Source: an uncultured Desulfuromonadales bacterium
Lineage (GTDB): Bacteria > Desulfobacterota > Desulfuromonadia > Desulfuromonadales > Geopsychrobacteraceae
DNA length: 50,241 nucleotides
Direction: 5' to 3'
Assembly (NCBI GenBank): GCA_945787295.1
Contig: CALZHQ010000026.1
Coordinates: 1-50,241, forward strand
A program made the translations under genes and the position numbers. Every line of letters begins with the position of its first letter. Within the stretch, counting starts at the first letter, position 1. Below the pieces are notes generated by a model. That model was not told the DNA's origin and did not search any database. It saw only the letters and a list, made by a program, of their open reading frames with translations. This document shows positions 28,676 to 38,305 of this stretch, piece after piece.

Positions 28676-28715
28676 GAAAAAAAAAGAGGAAAACCCAACC
28701 GGGCTTCCCTCTTTT
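28676..28715 (-). terminator. Terminator of the rplM-rpsI operon
   Basis: On the minus strand AAAAGAGGGAAGCCC (28715-28701) pairs imperfectly with GGGTTTTCCTCTTTT (28696-28682) and is followed by about nine T residues. It lies just beyond the rpsI stop and separates it from argC. Confidence 0.85.
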
Positions 28716-28753
28716 GATCGTACAGATTGACTGTCAAAAACAGTCTGTCGCGC

Positions 28754-29146
28754 TTAACGCTTGGAGAACTGGAAGCTCCGACGGGCGCCACGGCGACCGT
28801 ATTTTTTCCGTTCCTTGACGCGGCTGTCACGGGTGACAAAACCGGCCTTCTTCAGCACTGCACGCAATTCAGGGTCCATTTCCAGCAGAGCACGGGTAAT
28901 ACCATGCTTGATGGCACCGGCCTGACCGGAAGCACCGCCACCGCAGACGTTGACTGAGATGTCAAACTTGCCTGCGTTTTCAGTCAACTCGAGCGGCTGA
29001 CGAACCACCATTTTGGAGGTTTCGCGGCCGAAGAACTCGTCCATGGTGCGCTTGTTGATTGTAATCTCACCGCTACCCGGTTTCATCCAGACACGAGCGA
29101 TCGAGGTTTTTCTTTTACCAGTTGCGTAATACTTCTGCTCAGCCAT
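28754..29146 (-). CDS. rpsI: 30S ribosomal protein S9
   Basis: S9 lies in the head of the 30S subunit with its C-terminal tail near the P-site tRNA. The 130-residue protein has the standard N-terminus ([19 protein letters not shown]), the central [19 protein letters not shown] signature, and the basic C-terminal tail [20 protein letters not shown] 29146 follows a GGAGATAG ribosome-binding sequence. It lies 11 bases after the intact-frame end of rplM in the usual rplM-rpsI operon. It appears undamaged. Confidence 0.98.
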   Translation of the reverse strand: MAEQKYYATGKRKTSIARVWMKPGSGEITINKRTMDEFFGRETSKMVVRQPLELTENAGKFDISVNVCGGGASGQAGAIKHGITRALLEMDPELRAVLKKAGFVTRDSRVKERKKYGRRGARRSFQFSKR

Positions 29147-29157
29147 CTAGCTATCTC

Positions 29158-29611
29158 CTAAATCTTCAGTTCTTTAGGCTGCTGGGCGGCATGAGGATGT
29201 TCGCCACCGGCGTAGACCTTGAGTTTCTTAAACATCTTGCGACCCAAGGTATTCTTGGGCAGCATGACCCAAGGTATTCTTGGGCAGCATCCCCTTAACA
29301 GCTGCCTGCAAAACCATTTCAGGCTTCTTGGCGAGCAGTTTTTCAGCATTGATCTCACGGATACCACCTGGGTAGCCTGTGTGGTGATAGTATTTCTTGT
29401 CGGCCAGCTTGTTGCCGGTCAACTTGACCTTGTCGGCATTCAGCACGACGACGAAATCACCGGTATCAACGCTTGGGGTGTAAATCGGCTTATGCTTGCC
29501 GCGCAGGACACGGGCAATTTCAGTTGCAGCACGACCGAGGACTACGTCCTCCAGATCGACGACAAACCATTCTCTGTTGATATCTTGCTCTTTAGCGATC
29601 TGAGTACTCAT
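29158..29611 (-). pseudogene. rplM: 50S ribosomal protein L13, frameshifted by a 25-bp tandem duplication
   Basis: L13 is an early-assembly protein of the 50S subunit. The first 115 or so codons read as normal L13 ([54 protein letters not shown]). At 29241-29290 a 25-base segment occurs twice in tandem. This shifts the frame and ends the protein at 127 residues with the foreign tail [12 protein letters not shown]. Removing one copy restores a continuous 142-residue L13 that ends at 29158, the length of the E. coli protein, with the normal C-terminus ([20 protein letters not shown]). As rplM is normally essential, a sequence or assembly error is more likely than real loss. Confidence 0.9.
29241..29290. 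repeat. Perfect 25-bp tandem duplication inside rplM
   Basis: Bases 29241-29265 and 29266-29290 are identical. The unit corresponds to the codons for MLPKNTLG of L13. Since 25 is not a multiple of three, it shifts the frame. It is the only such direct repeat I found in a coding region of the window. Confidence 0.97.
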
Positions 29612-29746
29612 CGCGTTCCTCTCCAGAATCTACTTACTTAAAAGGGTTGTGGGGCTCACAAAGCGGTAAATCTATCCGACTCCCCCCCGGCTGTCAAGGG
29701 AATTCGTCAGCAAATCAATAGAATATTACAGCACTATTTCAGCTGC

Positions 29747-30481
29747 CTAATACCAGACTTCCATCAGGCATAACCCCTGGGCTGGAGCGGTCAAAGCCGG
29801 GCCTACTTCTGAGCCGGGAGTGAGCAAATGCGCCACATCTTCAACAGGCCTTTTCCCGCGCCCTATTTCAACCAATGTTCCGACCATCATGCGAACCATG
29901 TTTTTCAGAAAACCGGAGCCGGACACATCGATATGCAGCAAACAGCCGTCCTCGATCAGCTCTACTGAATAGATCTCTCGCTGAGTTGTTTCCGCAGCGC
30001 AGCCGCTGGTGCGGAACGCGGCAAACTCGTGTTCACCAACAAACAGCTCGGCGGCCGCTTTCATTGCCTGCACATCGAGCTTTTGACGGATTTGCCAGCT
30101 GGTTCTCCTCCGGAGCGGAGAACGGACTTCAGCACACAACAAGCTATAACGGTAGCGCTTGCCTTTGGCAGAAAAGCGGGCGTGAAAATCATCATCAACC
30201 ACGACTGCCGAGCGGACAGCGATACTCTCCGGCAGATAACGATTCAACCCTTCCCGCCAGGCGGACAGAGGCAAGTCCCGCTCGGTCGTCAGATGACAAA
30301 CCATCCCATATGCGTGGACACCGGCATCAGTCCTTCCGGAAGAATGAACGCGCACTGGCTGCTCAAGCAATTGCTCAAGAGCCAGCTCAACGCGTTGTTG
30401 CACCGAGACCCCATTCGGCTGCACCTGCCAGCCAACATAATCAGTTCCATCATATTCAATTGTTAACTTGATTTTTGCCAT
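29747..30481 (-). CDS. truA: tRNA pseudouridine(38-40) synthase
   Basis: TruA isomerises uridines 38-40 in the anticodon arm of tRNAs. The 244-residue protein begins with IKLTIEYDGTDYVGWQVQPN, has the catalytic aspartate in SSGRTDAGVHAYG, HARFSAKGKRYRY, and the C-terminal SGSGFLKNMVRMMVGTLVEIGRGK. I chose ATG 30481, one base after the ecfT stop, instead of an upstream in-frame start inside ecfT. It lies between ecfT and rplM, a gene order shared with many Firmicutes. Confidence 0.96.
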   Translation of the reverse strand: MAKIKLTIEYDGTDYVGWQVQPNGVSVQQRVELALEQLLEQPVRVHSSGRTDAGVHAYGMVCHLTTERDLPLSAWREGLNRYLPESIAVRSAVVVDDDFHARFSAKGKRYRYSLLCAEVRSPLRRRTSWQIRQKLDVQAMKAAAELFVGEHEFAAFRTSGCAAETTQREIYSVELIEDGCLLHIDVSGSGFLKNMVRMMVGTLVEIGRGKRPVEDVAHLLTPGSEVGPALTAPAQGLCLMEVWY

Positions 30482-30482
30482 T

Positions 30483-31250
30483 CTACACCAACCAGAGCAG
30501 CAGCAGCAGCCCCAGGCCACTGCTAAAAAATATCCAGTCAAAACGACTCAATCTTCGATCGACAGCGACCTGCGCGACCGAATAGGATTCTTTTCCAGTC
30601 GCGATTGCACTAGCCAGCTGGTCGGCACGATCAACCAGCCGCATCAACAAGGGTCCAACCAGTGCCGCCTTAGCCTTAACTCCAGCCAGACCTCGCTGAG
30701 GACCGCCCCCGTCGACCTGCAGCTGAGTGACTTCATCACGAATCATCGGAAAAAATTGCAGTACCAGTAACAACAGCCCTCCCGATTCGCGAACCGGCAA
30801 CCTGAAGCGCTGTAAAGGGGACAATAAAGAGGTTAATCCCCACGCCAGATGTTCCGGCTTCGTCGTCCAGGCCAACAACATCGAAAAGAGCACTGCCAGC
30901 AACAACTGGCCATCGATCAACAAGCCACGCAACAATCCGTCAAACGACAACCAGCTGGTTCCGAACAGGGTTCGTCCGGGCGTAAAGAACAGATGCAGCA
31001 ACAAGGTGAACAGCAGCAACCAGCGCATCATCCCGGCAACCTTCAGACCGTCACGCAAGCCGTTGGCGCAAAAGCGGGCGCACGCCAGCCAAAGCAGCAA
31101 CAGCAACAGCAAACGCCAGCCGGATGTCGCAGAGAACAAACAGACGATCAGGCTACAGAGCAGCAACAATTTCAAACGGGGATCAAACAGATGAAGATAA
31201 CTGCCACCTTCACGGTATGCGCCCGGATATGTCTTTTCTGTAGTCTGCAT
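30483..31250 (-). CDS. Energy-coupling factor (CbiQ/EcfT-type) transporter membrane component
   Basis: A 255-residue integral membrane protein of the CbiQ/EcfT family, the transmembrane coupling subunit of ECF-type vitamin and metal importers. It starts with LHLFDPRLKLLLLCSLIVCL, the conserved N-terminal block, and has five or so hydrophobic segments. The C-terminal coupling region RADQLASAIATGKES resembles the Ala-Arg-Gly helices but is degenerate. No ATPase or substrate-binding component lies beside it. I chose ATG 31250 over a TTG nine bases earlier; neither has a clear ribosome-binding site, and a 22-bp palindrome precedes it. The order ecfT-truA-rplM-rpsI is the same as in Firmicutes. 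Confidence 0.8.
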   Translation of the reverse strand: MQTTEKTYPGAYREGGSYLHLFDPRLKLLLLCSLIVCLFSATSGWRLLLLLLLWLACARFCANGLRDGLKVAGMMRWLLLFTLLLHLFFTPGRTLFGTSWLSFDGLLRGLLIDGQLLLAVLFSMLLAWTTKPEHLAWGLTSLLSPLQRFRLPVRESGGLLLLVLQFFPMIRDEVTQLQVDGGGPQRGLAGVKAKAALVGPLLMRLVDRADQLASAIATGKESYSVAQVAVDRRLSRFDWIFFSSGLGLLLLLWLV

Positions 31251-31259
31251 GACGGACAA

Positions 31260-31281
31260 CAGGGGGCGATATCGCCCCCTG
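31260..31281. repeat. 22-bp perfect palindrome before ecfT
   Basis: The sequence CAGGGGGCGATATCGCCCCCTG is identical to its own reverse complement. It sits between the leuB stop and the ecfT start, with no T-run. It could be a factor-independent hairpin that limits transcription between the genes or a protein-binding site. Confidence 0.7.
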
Positions 31282-31324
31282 CCCAGAGTAAATCAATCTG
31301 TTACAGCAAAAAAGCTGTCAGCTA

Positions 31325-32463
<1,139 letters not shown>

Positions 32464-32478
32464 TGAAAAGCGGCTAAA

Positions 32479-32507
32479 ACTATAGGAAGCAGGCGTTTTT
32501 TTGTCAA
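32479..32507 (-). promoter_or_regulatory. Sigma-70 promoter of leuB
   Basis: A perfect -35 hexamer TTGACA (32502-32507, read on the minus strand) is 17 bases from TATAGT (32479-32484), a near-consensus -10. It is the best sigma-70 promoter match in the window and faces leuB. Confidence 0.8.
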
Positions 32508-32585
32508 ACCATTTCTTCTTAATCGATCAGATACAAATTTCACGGAAAAAGGTTATCGCGCAAGGAGAAAAACGACGGCAGGATT

Positions 32586-34736
32586 TCAGTCACTTTTGAG
32601 CAAGCGGTTCAACATCTCCAGTCGACTTTTTTGAAAGCCGATGAACCGTTCATCAATGTCCCCAAGATACTCACCGGTCGCATAAACACGCAGTAATTGT
32701 CGATAAAGTTCCCGAGCCCGCTGCCGATCGACCGGCAAATCATAACGTCCTTTTTCGTAAGCCAGAGCCAGGGTCGAGAGAGCACGCAGGTGACCGGCCT
32801 CACCGGCCTCGCTCAGCAGCCTCACCCCACGCTGCGGATCATTGCGGATGAGACTGTCTCGGGTCTGATAATAAGTCACCAGCCGATACTGGGCCTCGGG
32901 AAGACCAGCTTCGGCGGCTTTTTCCAACCAGCTTAATCCTTCCTGCAAAGTCGGCTGATGACCGGAAAGCAATTGCTGCCTGGCGAGTTGGTACTGGGCA
33001 TCCAAATCACCGGCTTGCGCTTTGGTTCGCAGCTCCGCCGGAGATAAATAACCGCCGGATAATCCGGCGATCCGTTGAAAGTGCTTTTCCTCATCCTGCC
33101 ATTGACGTAATTTATTCGCGTCTGGCTCAACCCCATACAAACCATCGCGGTATGTGGATACCAGCTTTTCGGTAAACTGATTCGCCTTCAGCAAATCAAC
33201 GGGATAACCGAACTGACCACTCTGGTAAGCCTTGGCCAAATATTGCATCGTTTGAACATGATTCTGTCTGGCCGCCTTATCCCACCAGCCTCGCCCCTCC
33301 GCCAGATCCGGGGTAACGCCATTGCGACCATTGAGCAGAATGAAGCCGAGCTGATACTGAACCTCAGCATCTCCCTGTCCTGCCGCCCGACGAAGTAGCG
33401 ACAGTGCCTGCTGCCGATTTTCTGCGGTTGCATCACGTGACTTTAGCTGCTGCAGACCAAACTCAGCGAGGGTGGCCGGATCACCTTCATCCAGTCGCTG
33501 CTGCAAAGCTCTGTATTCATCTGCTTTTTGCTGGGCGAATCCGGCTTTATCCAGATCCTTCCGCAATCCAAACGCCCCATCGGCATAGCCTTCAGAGAGC
33601 TGCTGATAATAGTCAGCAGCCCGGTTCAGATCAAGCGGGAAGCCGTTTTCCGCCTGAGCGTAGCGCCAGGCCAATTCCCGCATCGCGTCACCGCTACCAG
33701 CCTGCGCGGCCAGTTCCAACAATTTACGCGCCTGGATGACATCTTTGCCGACAGCAAACCGGTTCCGCCCGTCGAAAGCGTAACGGCCTAGCTCATATTG
33801 TGCCTGTGGATAGCCTGATTCTGCCGACCGGCGGAGCCAGCGAGCAGCTTCAACCCGTTCGACAGCGCTGGCTTTGGCATTGCCAAGTATTTGGTAAAGC
33901 CGATACTGCGCTTCCTCATGACCGCTCTCCGCCGCCACTCGTAACCAGCGCAACCGTTCTTTGCCTGAGGTCTCTATCCTGCTCAACTGCATCGCGGAGT
34001 CGACATGTCCCTGAGCCGCAGCACGCGTTAACCATTCGCGCATCGACTCAGCACCCGGGCTATCGCGCATCGACATGGCTAAATAGTATTGAGCTGCAGC
34101 AATATCCATAAGAGCCAGCGGCCGGATGAAGATTGCCAGCCGGTGCGTATAGCCGATACCGATCAGCAACGAAACCAGCAAAGCGAAGATAATTTGCCGG
34201 CGACGGCGGCGAGGAATCGACCAGGTTGGGTAAATTGCCGGAGTGTGTTGACCGACAAACAGACTGAGGCCTACCACCGATAAACCACAGAGATAGCCCG
34301 GAACCAACCAGGTTGGCAGGTGGCTGGCAAATTCATCGATCAATTGCAGCAGCGTGTAATGATAGCTGCTACTGTGTCCGTAACTGACATAAATCGGCTG
34401 ACTGGCTAACACAACCAGCGCACCCAAGACAAGCATCAGAATAGTGCTACGCAGGTACGGCTTTGTCATCCGCCAAAGAAGGCGACAGAAGAGATAAGCG
34501 ATTCCCCAGAAAATGGCGCCATAGAGCAACGCCGGAACGAGAGCAACCAGCGCCATGACCCCGCTACCGGAATCTGTATTGAACAAACCGGCCAAACCGA
34601 AGCCGAACAGCAGGGCCGTCGGCGCGAGGCCGGCGGCAACAAACATAAACCAGATGACGGGACAAAAATGTATCAACCCCAGCCACAGCAACCAGCAAGC
34701 AGCTTTTCGGCCGGCGGAGGGAGGTGAATCAGTCAT
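32586..34736 (-). CDS. Multi-pass membrane protein with Sel1-like repeats
   Basis: A 716-residue protein. Residues 1-215 contain about five or six hydrophobic segments. The rest is a long array of Sel1-like TPR repeats of 36 or so residues, recognisable by A-x-G-x2-A-x2-L/Y and AQYxL patterns (AAESGHEEAQYRLYQIL, AAGQGDAEVQYQLGFILLNG, AAEAGLPEAQYRLVTYY). Several repeats contain longer linkers (GRNRFAVGKDVIQARKLLE). Sel1 proteins usually scaffold protein complexes. The N-terminal membrane domain is unrecognised. ATG 34736 follows AGGACG at a good distance. It stands alone, 130 bases after the HDOD-GAF gene. Confidence 0.75.
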   Translation of the reverse strand: MTDSPPSAGRKAACWLLWLGLIHFCPVIWFMFVAAGLAPTALLFGFGLAGLFNTDSGSGVMALVALVPALLYGAIFWGIAYLFCRLLWRMTKPYLRSTILMLVLGALVVLASQPIYVSYGHSSSYHYTLLQLIDEFASHLPTWLVPGYLCGLSVVGLSLFVGQHTPAIYPTWSIPRRRRRQIIFALLVSLLIGIGYTHRLAIFIRPLALMDIAAAQYYLAMSMRDSPGAESMREWLTRAAAQGHVDSAMQLSRIETSGKERLRWLRVAAESGHEEAQYRLYQILGNAKASAVERVEAARWLRRSAESGYPQAQYELGRYAFDGRNRFAVGKDVIQARKLLELAAQAGSGDAMRELAWRYAQAENGFPLDLNRAADYYQQLSEGYADGAFGLRKDLDKAGFAQQKADEYRALQQRLDEGDPATLAEFGLQQLKSRDATAENRQQALSLLRRAAGQGDAEVQYQLGFILLNGRNGVTPDLAEGRGWWDKAARQNHVQTMQYLAKAYQSGQFGYPVDLLKANQFTEKLVSTYRDGLYGVEPDANKLRQWQDEEKHFQRIAGLSGGYLSPAELRTKAQAGDLDAQYQLARQQLLSGHQPTLQEGLSWLEKAAEAGLPEAQYRLVTYYQTRDSLIRNDPQRGVRLLSEAGEAGHLRALSTLALAYEKGRYDLPVDRQRARELYRQLLRVYATGEYLGDIDERFIGFQKSRLEMLNRLLKSD

Positions 34737-34866
34737 ATACGTCCTAGCAATCCGACATGGATATTTTTACGTTTCTATCGCCAAGAAAAAAGTTCTGATA
34801 AAAAGCCATCATGTAGCCTTTGTTTTGCTTATAAATCCGTATTTTAAGCACAAGTCGGTACAAGGT

Positions 34867-36429
34867 TCAGGCTCCGGCGAATGCTTGCTTGATTGCCAAT
34901 GCCGCCTGATTGCGCAAGGTTTTCAATGAATTGAGTTGCTCCCGGTCTAGATGTTCTCCAGCTTCATCGTGACCACCATAAATAAGTCCGATCTCTTTTT
35001 GATTAATGACAATCGGATAGATTGCAAAACTCGCCGAGAAGATTAAGCCACCGAACCAGTCAGGTCTGTAATCCCTAACCTCGACATCAGCGACATTGCC
35101 GATATATAAATCTTTGTTCTCATGCATGGCCATATTGAACAAGTCCTTTGCGCCTTTCTCCAGGGCAAAACTGAAATCCTTGATAATCGCCGTCGAGTTG
35201 GGGCCCAAACCGTATCGCGCCTGCATCTTGTCAGAACGGGGATCTTTGAAAAAAATGACCACCCGGTCAAAACCGATCCCCCGGTAAATGGTTTCCACAA
35301 TCATGCTGAGAATCTCGTCCAAAGAGAACTCGTCCAGCATAACATTGGTAATTTCCTGGACACCGCTCTGCAAGTGCTGCTTACGTTGTTCAGCAGTGGT
35401 TAAGAGCTGCGGCTGCTGATTCTGATCGGAAATTTCAAATTTATGCAGGGAGATAGCAGCTTGTTGTTCCGTTATTTCCGGGGCCGCTGCCTGGTCCGCT
35501 TGGGTGACATTAAAGCTACGGCGATCGAGGCGTTGCAGTTCATTCCGATCAAGCTTCAAGACTTCGGTAAATTTTTGCATTTCCTTGATGGCGTCATCCA
35601 TCATCGTGACGATTTCACTCAATCGCACTGGATAAATCTTACGGTACTTTGCCAGAACCCTGATCAGCCGTTGGCGCCGCTCTGCAGGAGGCACATTCAT
35701 CGTGATATCGCAAAGCTCATTGGCAAAGCGGGGCAGTATCTGCTGATGATCTATCTTTTTCCCGTCATCTTTCAGCGCCCCTTCTTGCGGGTGCTTCATG
35801 CTGACGATGATCTGGTCCGGCAGGCTCCAGGACTTGGCAACGCCAATTCCCAACTCGGAAAACGAAACGCCAAGCGCCCGGCGTGCAGCAGTCTCCTCAT
35901 CCAGTCCAGCATTCAACTGCAGCTGTTGATAGATTTCAAATTCAGTCGAGAAATAATTCATTGTCAGCAAGCGGCCAAAGTTATGGAACATTGCGCCGAT
36001 ATAAAAAGTCTCCCAGCCAGCCATACCGATATTTTTTGCCAGGTCACGCGCCAGAATGCCGCTTAAAAAAGCTGACAGCACCGCCTCTTTGACATAATGG
36101 GATTTCGACTTGTTCTGCAAATGCTCAAAAAAGATCAAACTGGCGGCGGTCAATTGCACCTGCTCAAAACCGAGGACCACGACCGCCCGCGAGATTGTTG
36201 AAATAGTCCCCGAAAACTGACCGTACATGGCGGAATTGGCTACTTTGAGCAAGCGGCTGGTTAATGAATAATCCCGCAGTATCAGGGCTGCCAGCTCGTT
36301 GGCAGAAGAATCGCTGGTCGGTGCCGCCCTGGAATTGAGTTCGGTAATATGTTGTGAAATTGCCGGAAAATTCTCTTCATTCTGCATCTGAGAAATCAGA
36401 TCCTTGACCGTTACATAGCCTTGACTCAT
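34867..36429 (-). CDS. HDOD and GAF domain regulatory protein
   Basis: A 520-residue cytoplasmic protein. Residues about 15-225 form an HDOD domain (LRDYSLTSRLLKVANSAMYG, VVVLGFEQVQLTA, FYIGAMFHNFGRLLTMNYF), a catalytically inactive relative of HD phosphohydrolases. A helical segment follows, then a GAF domain at about 350-515 (ILSMIVETIYRGIGFDRVVIF, FAIYPIVINQKEIGLIYGG). HDOD proteins are regulatory, and many belong to signalling networks in Deltaproteobacteria; the ligand of this GAF domain is unknown. GAGGA precedes ATG 36429. It is monocistronic or leads the Sel1-repeat gene. Confidence 0.88.
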   Translation of the reverse strand: MSQGYVTVKDLISQMQNEENFPAISQHITELNSRAAPTSDSSANELAALILRDYSLTSRLLKVANSAMYGQFSGTISTISRAVVVLGFEQVQLTAASLIFFEHLQNKSKSHYVKEAVLSAFLSGILARDLAKNIGMAGWETFYIGAMFHNFGRLLTMNYFSTEFEIYQQLQLNAGLDEETAARRALGVSFSELGIGVAKSWSLPDQIIVSMKHPQEGALKDDGKKIDHQQILPRFANELCDITMNVPPAERRQRLIRVLAKYRKIYPVRLSEIVTMMDDAIKEMQKFTEVLKLDRNELQRLDRRSFNVTQADQAAAPEITEQQAAISLHKFEISDQNQQPQLLTTAEQRKQHLQSGVQEITNVMLDEFSLDEILSMIVETIYRGIGFDRVVIFFKDPRSDKMQARYGLGPNSTAIIKDFSFALEKGAKDLFNMAMHENKDLYIGNVADVEVRDYRPDWFGGLIFSASFAIYPIVINQKEIGLIYGGHDEAGEHLDREQLNSLKTLRNQAALAIKQAFAGA

Positions 36430-36591
36430 GAGGTCCTCAACAGGAAGAAATATTAAAAAACACAGTTACAAAATCAAATCGGTAGCTACAGTCTATCTGA
36501 AAGGATCAGATAAGCCTAGCGATCATTAGCGTTTCCTTAAATATGTCCATATCATACTGGCAACCAGCAAACCAGACAATTCCAATCATCG

Positions 36592-36631
36592 AAAAAACAA
36601 AAGGCACCTTTCGCCAGAAAAGTGCCTTTTG
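36592..36631 (-). terminator. Terminator of the SulP transporter gene
   Basis: CAAAAGGCAC (36598-36607) and GTGCCTTTTG (36622-36631) are perfect 10-bp arms. On the minus strand they are followed by a six-T run, 25 bases after the SulP stop. Confidence 0.85.
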
Positions 36632-36656
36632 TCCGTCCGTATATTTTTCCGCAAAT

Positions 36657-38183
36657 TTACGCCAGCTTGTCAGTTGCCACACGATAGCGCGGGTCTTCCA
36701 GGTTAACCTCAATCATACTGCCAGCATTATCGAGCAACGTTCGACATTCTTCACTCAAACCCTTTAAACGCAATTTTTTCCCCTGATTCAGATAACGTTC
36801 GGTCAGACTGCTGACGGCCTCTAGACCAGAATGATCACAAACACGAGAACGGCTGAAATCGATAACGACATTATCGGGATCTTCGTGGGGGGTAAACTGA
36901 TCGTAAAAGCTCTGAATTGACCCAAAAAACAACTGTCCGCTGAGCGTGTAGATCTTGGCTCCCTCCACATCAAGTTCATTGCGGGAATCTATCCGCTTGG
37001 CGCTTTCCCAGGCAAATACCAGCGCTGAGACGACCACCCCAACCGCGACTGCGATTGCCAGGTCCGAGACAACAGTAACAGCTGAAACCAGCACCAGCAC
37101 CAGGGCGTCGCTGCGCGGAATTTTATGCAGGATACGGAGGCTCGACCAAGCGAAAGTGCCAATGACAACCATAAACATCACGCCGACCAGAGCCGCCAGA
37201 GGAATCATCTCTATCAACCCGGACGCCAGCACGATAAAAGCCAACAGGCTCAACGCAGCAGTGATCCCAGAGAGACGACCACGCCCGCCGGAACTGATAT
37301 TGATCATACTCTGACCGATCATCGCGCAGCCACCCATACCACCGAAAAACCCGGTGACGACATTGGCGACCCCCTGGCCGATACACTCCTTGTTGCCGCG
37401 GCCACGAGTTTCGGTCAGTTCATCGACCAGAGTCATGGTCATCAAGGATTCAATCAGGCCGATGGCGGCCAGAATCACCGAATACGGAAGAATAATCAGG
37501 ATATTTTCCAGGCTGATCGGCACCATTGGGATATGAAACTGCGGCAGCCCACCGGCCACCGAGGCCAGATCACCGACCATCCGGGTGTCAAGGTTCAGGC
37601 CGTGCGCCAAGCCAGTGACAACAACAATTGCTACCAGCGATGATGGAATTGCCCGGGTCAGCTTCGGCAAAAAATGGATAATCGCCATGGTCAGCAGCAC
37701 CAGTCCGAGCATTAGTAGCATTTGCGAACCCTGCAACCACTGCTGAACACCGGCACCATCGATAAACTTGAACTGACCGAGTTGCGCCAGGAAGATCACG
37801 ATCGCCAGACCATTAACAAAACCGAGCATCACCGGGTGCGGAATCAGGCGAACAAACTTCCCCAACCGCAACACCCCAGCACTGATCTGGATGAGGCCCA
37901 TCAACACCACGGCCGCGAACAGATATTCGACCCCATGCTCGGCTACCAGATCGACCATGACAACCGCCAGGGCTCCGGTGGCACCGGAAATCATTCCCGG
38001 CCGGCCGCCGACAACGGCAGTGATTATGCCGACCATAAACGCTGCATACAGACCGACCAATGGATCGACCCCGGCCACAAAAGCAAAAGCAACCGCTTCC
38101 GGCACCAGGGCCAGGGCAACGGTTAAACCTGAGAGTAGATCATCTTTAAAACTGGCCGATTTCTGGGCAATAAACTCGAACAT
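36657..38183 (-). CDS. SulP family anion transporter with STAS domain
   Basis: A 508-residue inner-membrane transporter of the SulP/SLC26 family. It has about 12 hydrophobic segments, the family motif region [24 protein letters not shown], and [20 protein letters not shown] in the second half. Residues about 405-500 are a C-terminal STAS domain ([38 protein letters not shown]). Substrates in this family include sulfate, bicarbonate and other anions, and the sequence alone does not decide. ATG 38183 is used. Transcription appears single-gene, with a terminator downstream. Confidence 0.9.
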   Translation of the reverse strand: MFEFIAQKSASFKDDLLSGLTVALALVPEAVAFAFVAGVDPLVGLYAAFMVGIITAVVGGRPGMISGATGALAVVMVDLVAEHGVEYLFAAVVLMGLIQISAGVLRLGKFVRLIPHPVMLGFVNGLAIVIFLAQLGQFKFIDGAGVQQWLQGSQMLLMLGLVLLTMAIIHFLPKLTRAIPSSLVAIVVVTGLAHGLNLDTRMVGDLASVAGGLPQFHIPMVPISLENILIILPYSVILAAIGLIESLMTMTLVDELTETRGRGNKECIGQGVANVVTGFFGGMGGCAMIGQSMINISSGGRGRLSGITAALSLLAFIVLASGLIEMIPLAALVGVMFMVVIGTFAWSSLRILHKIPRSDALVLVLVSAVTVVSDLAIAVAVGVVVSALVFAWESAKRIDSRNELDVEGAKIYTLSGQLFFGSIQSFYDQFTPHEDPDNVVIDFSRSRVCDHSGLEAVSSLTERYLNQGKKLRLKGLSEECRTLLDNAGSMIEVNLEDPRYRVATDKLA

Positions 38184-38305
38184 GGACTTCCTTTACAACT
38201 ATCTGGGATTTGGCGCAAAAGACGCCGACTATAGTCGTAAAGGGTGGTGCTGGCAAGCGGAATAAATAGAACAGCAGTTGTTAAGTATTGCGCGCGGACA
38301 CCTCG

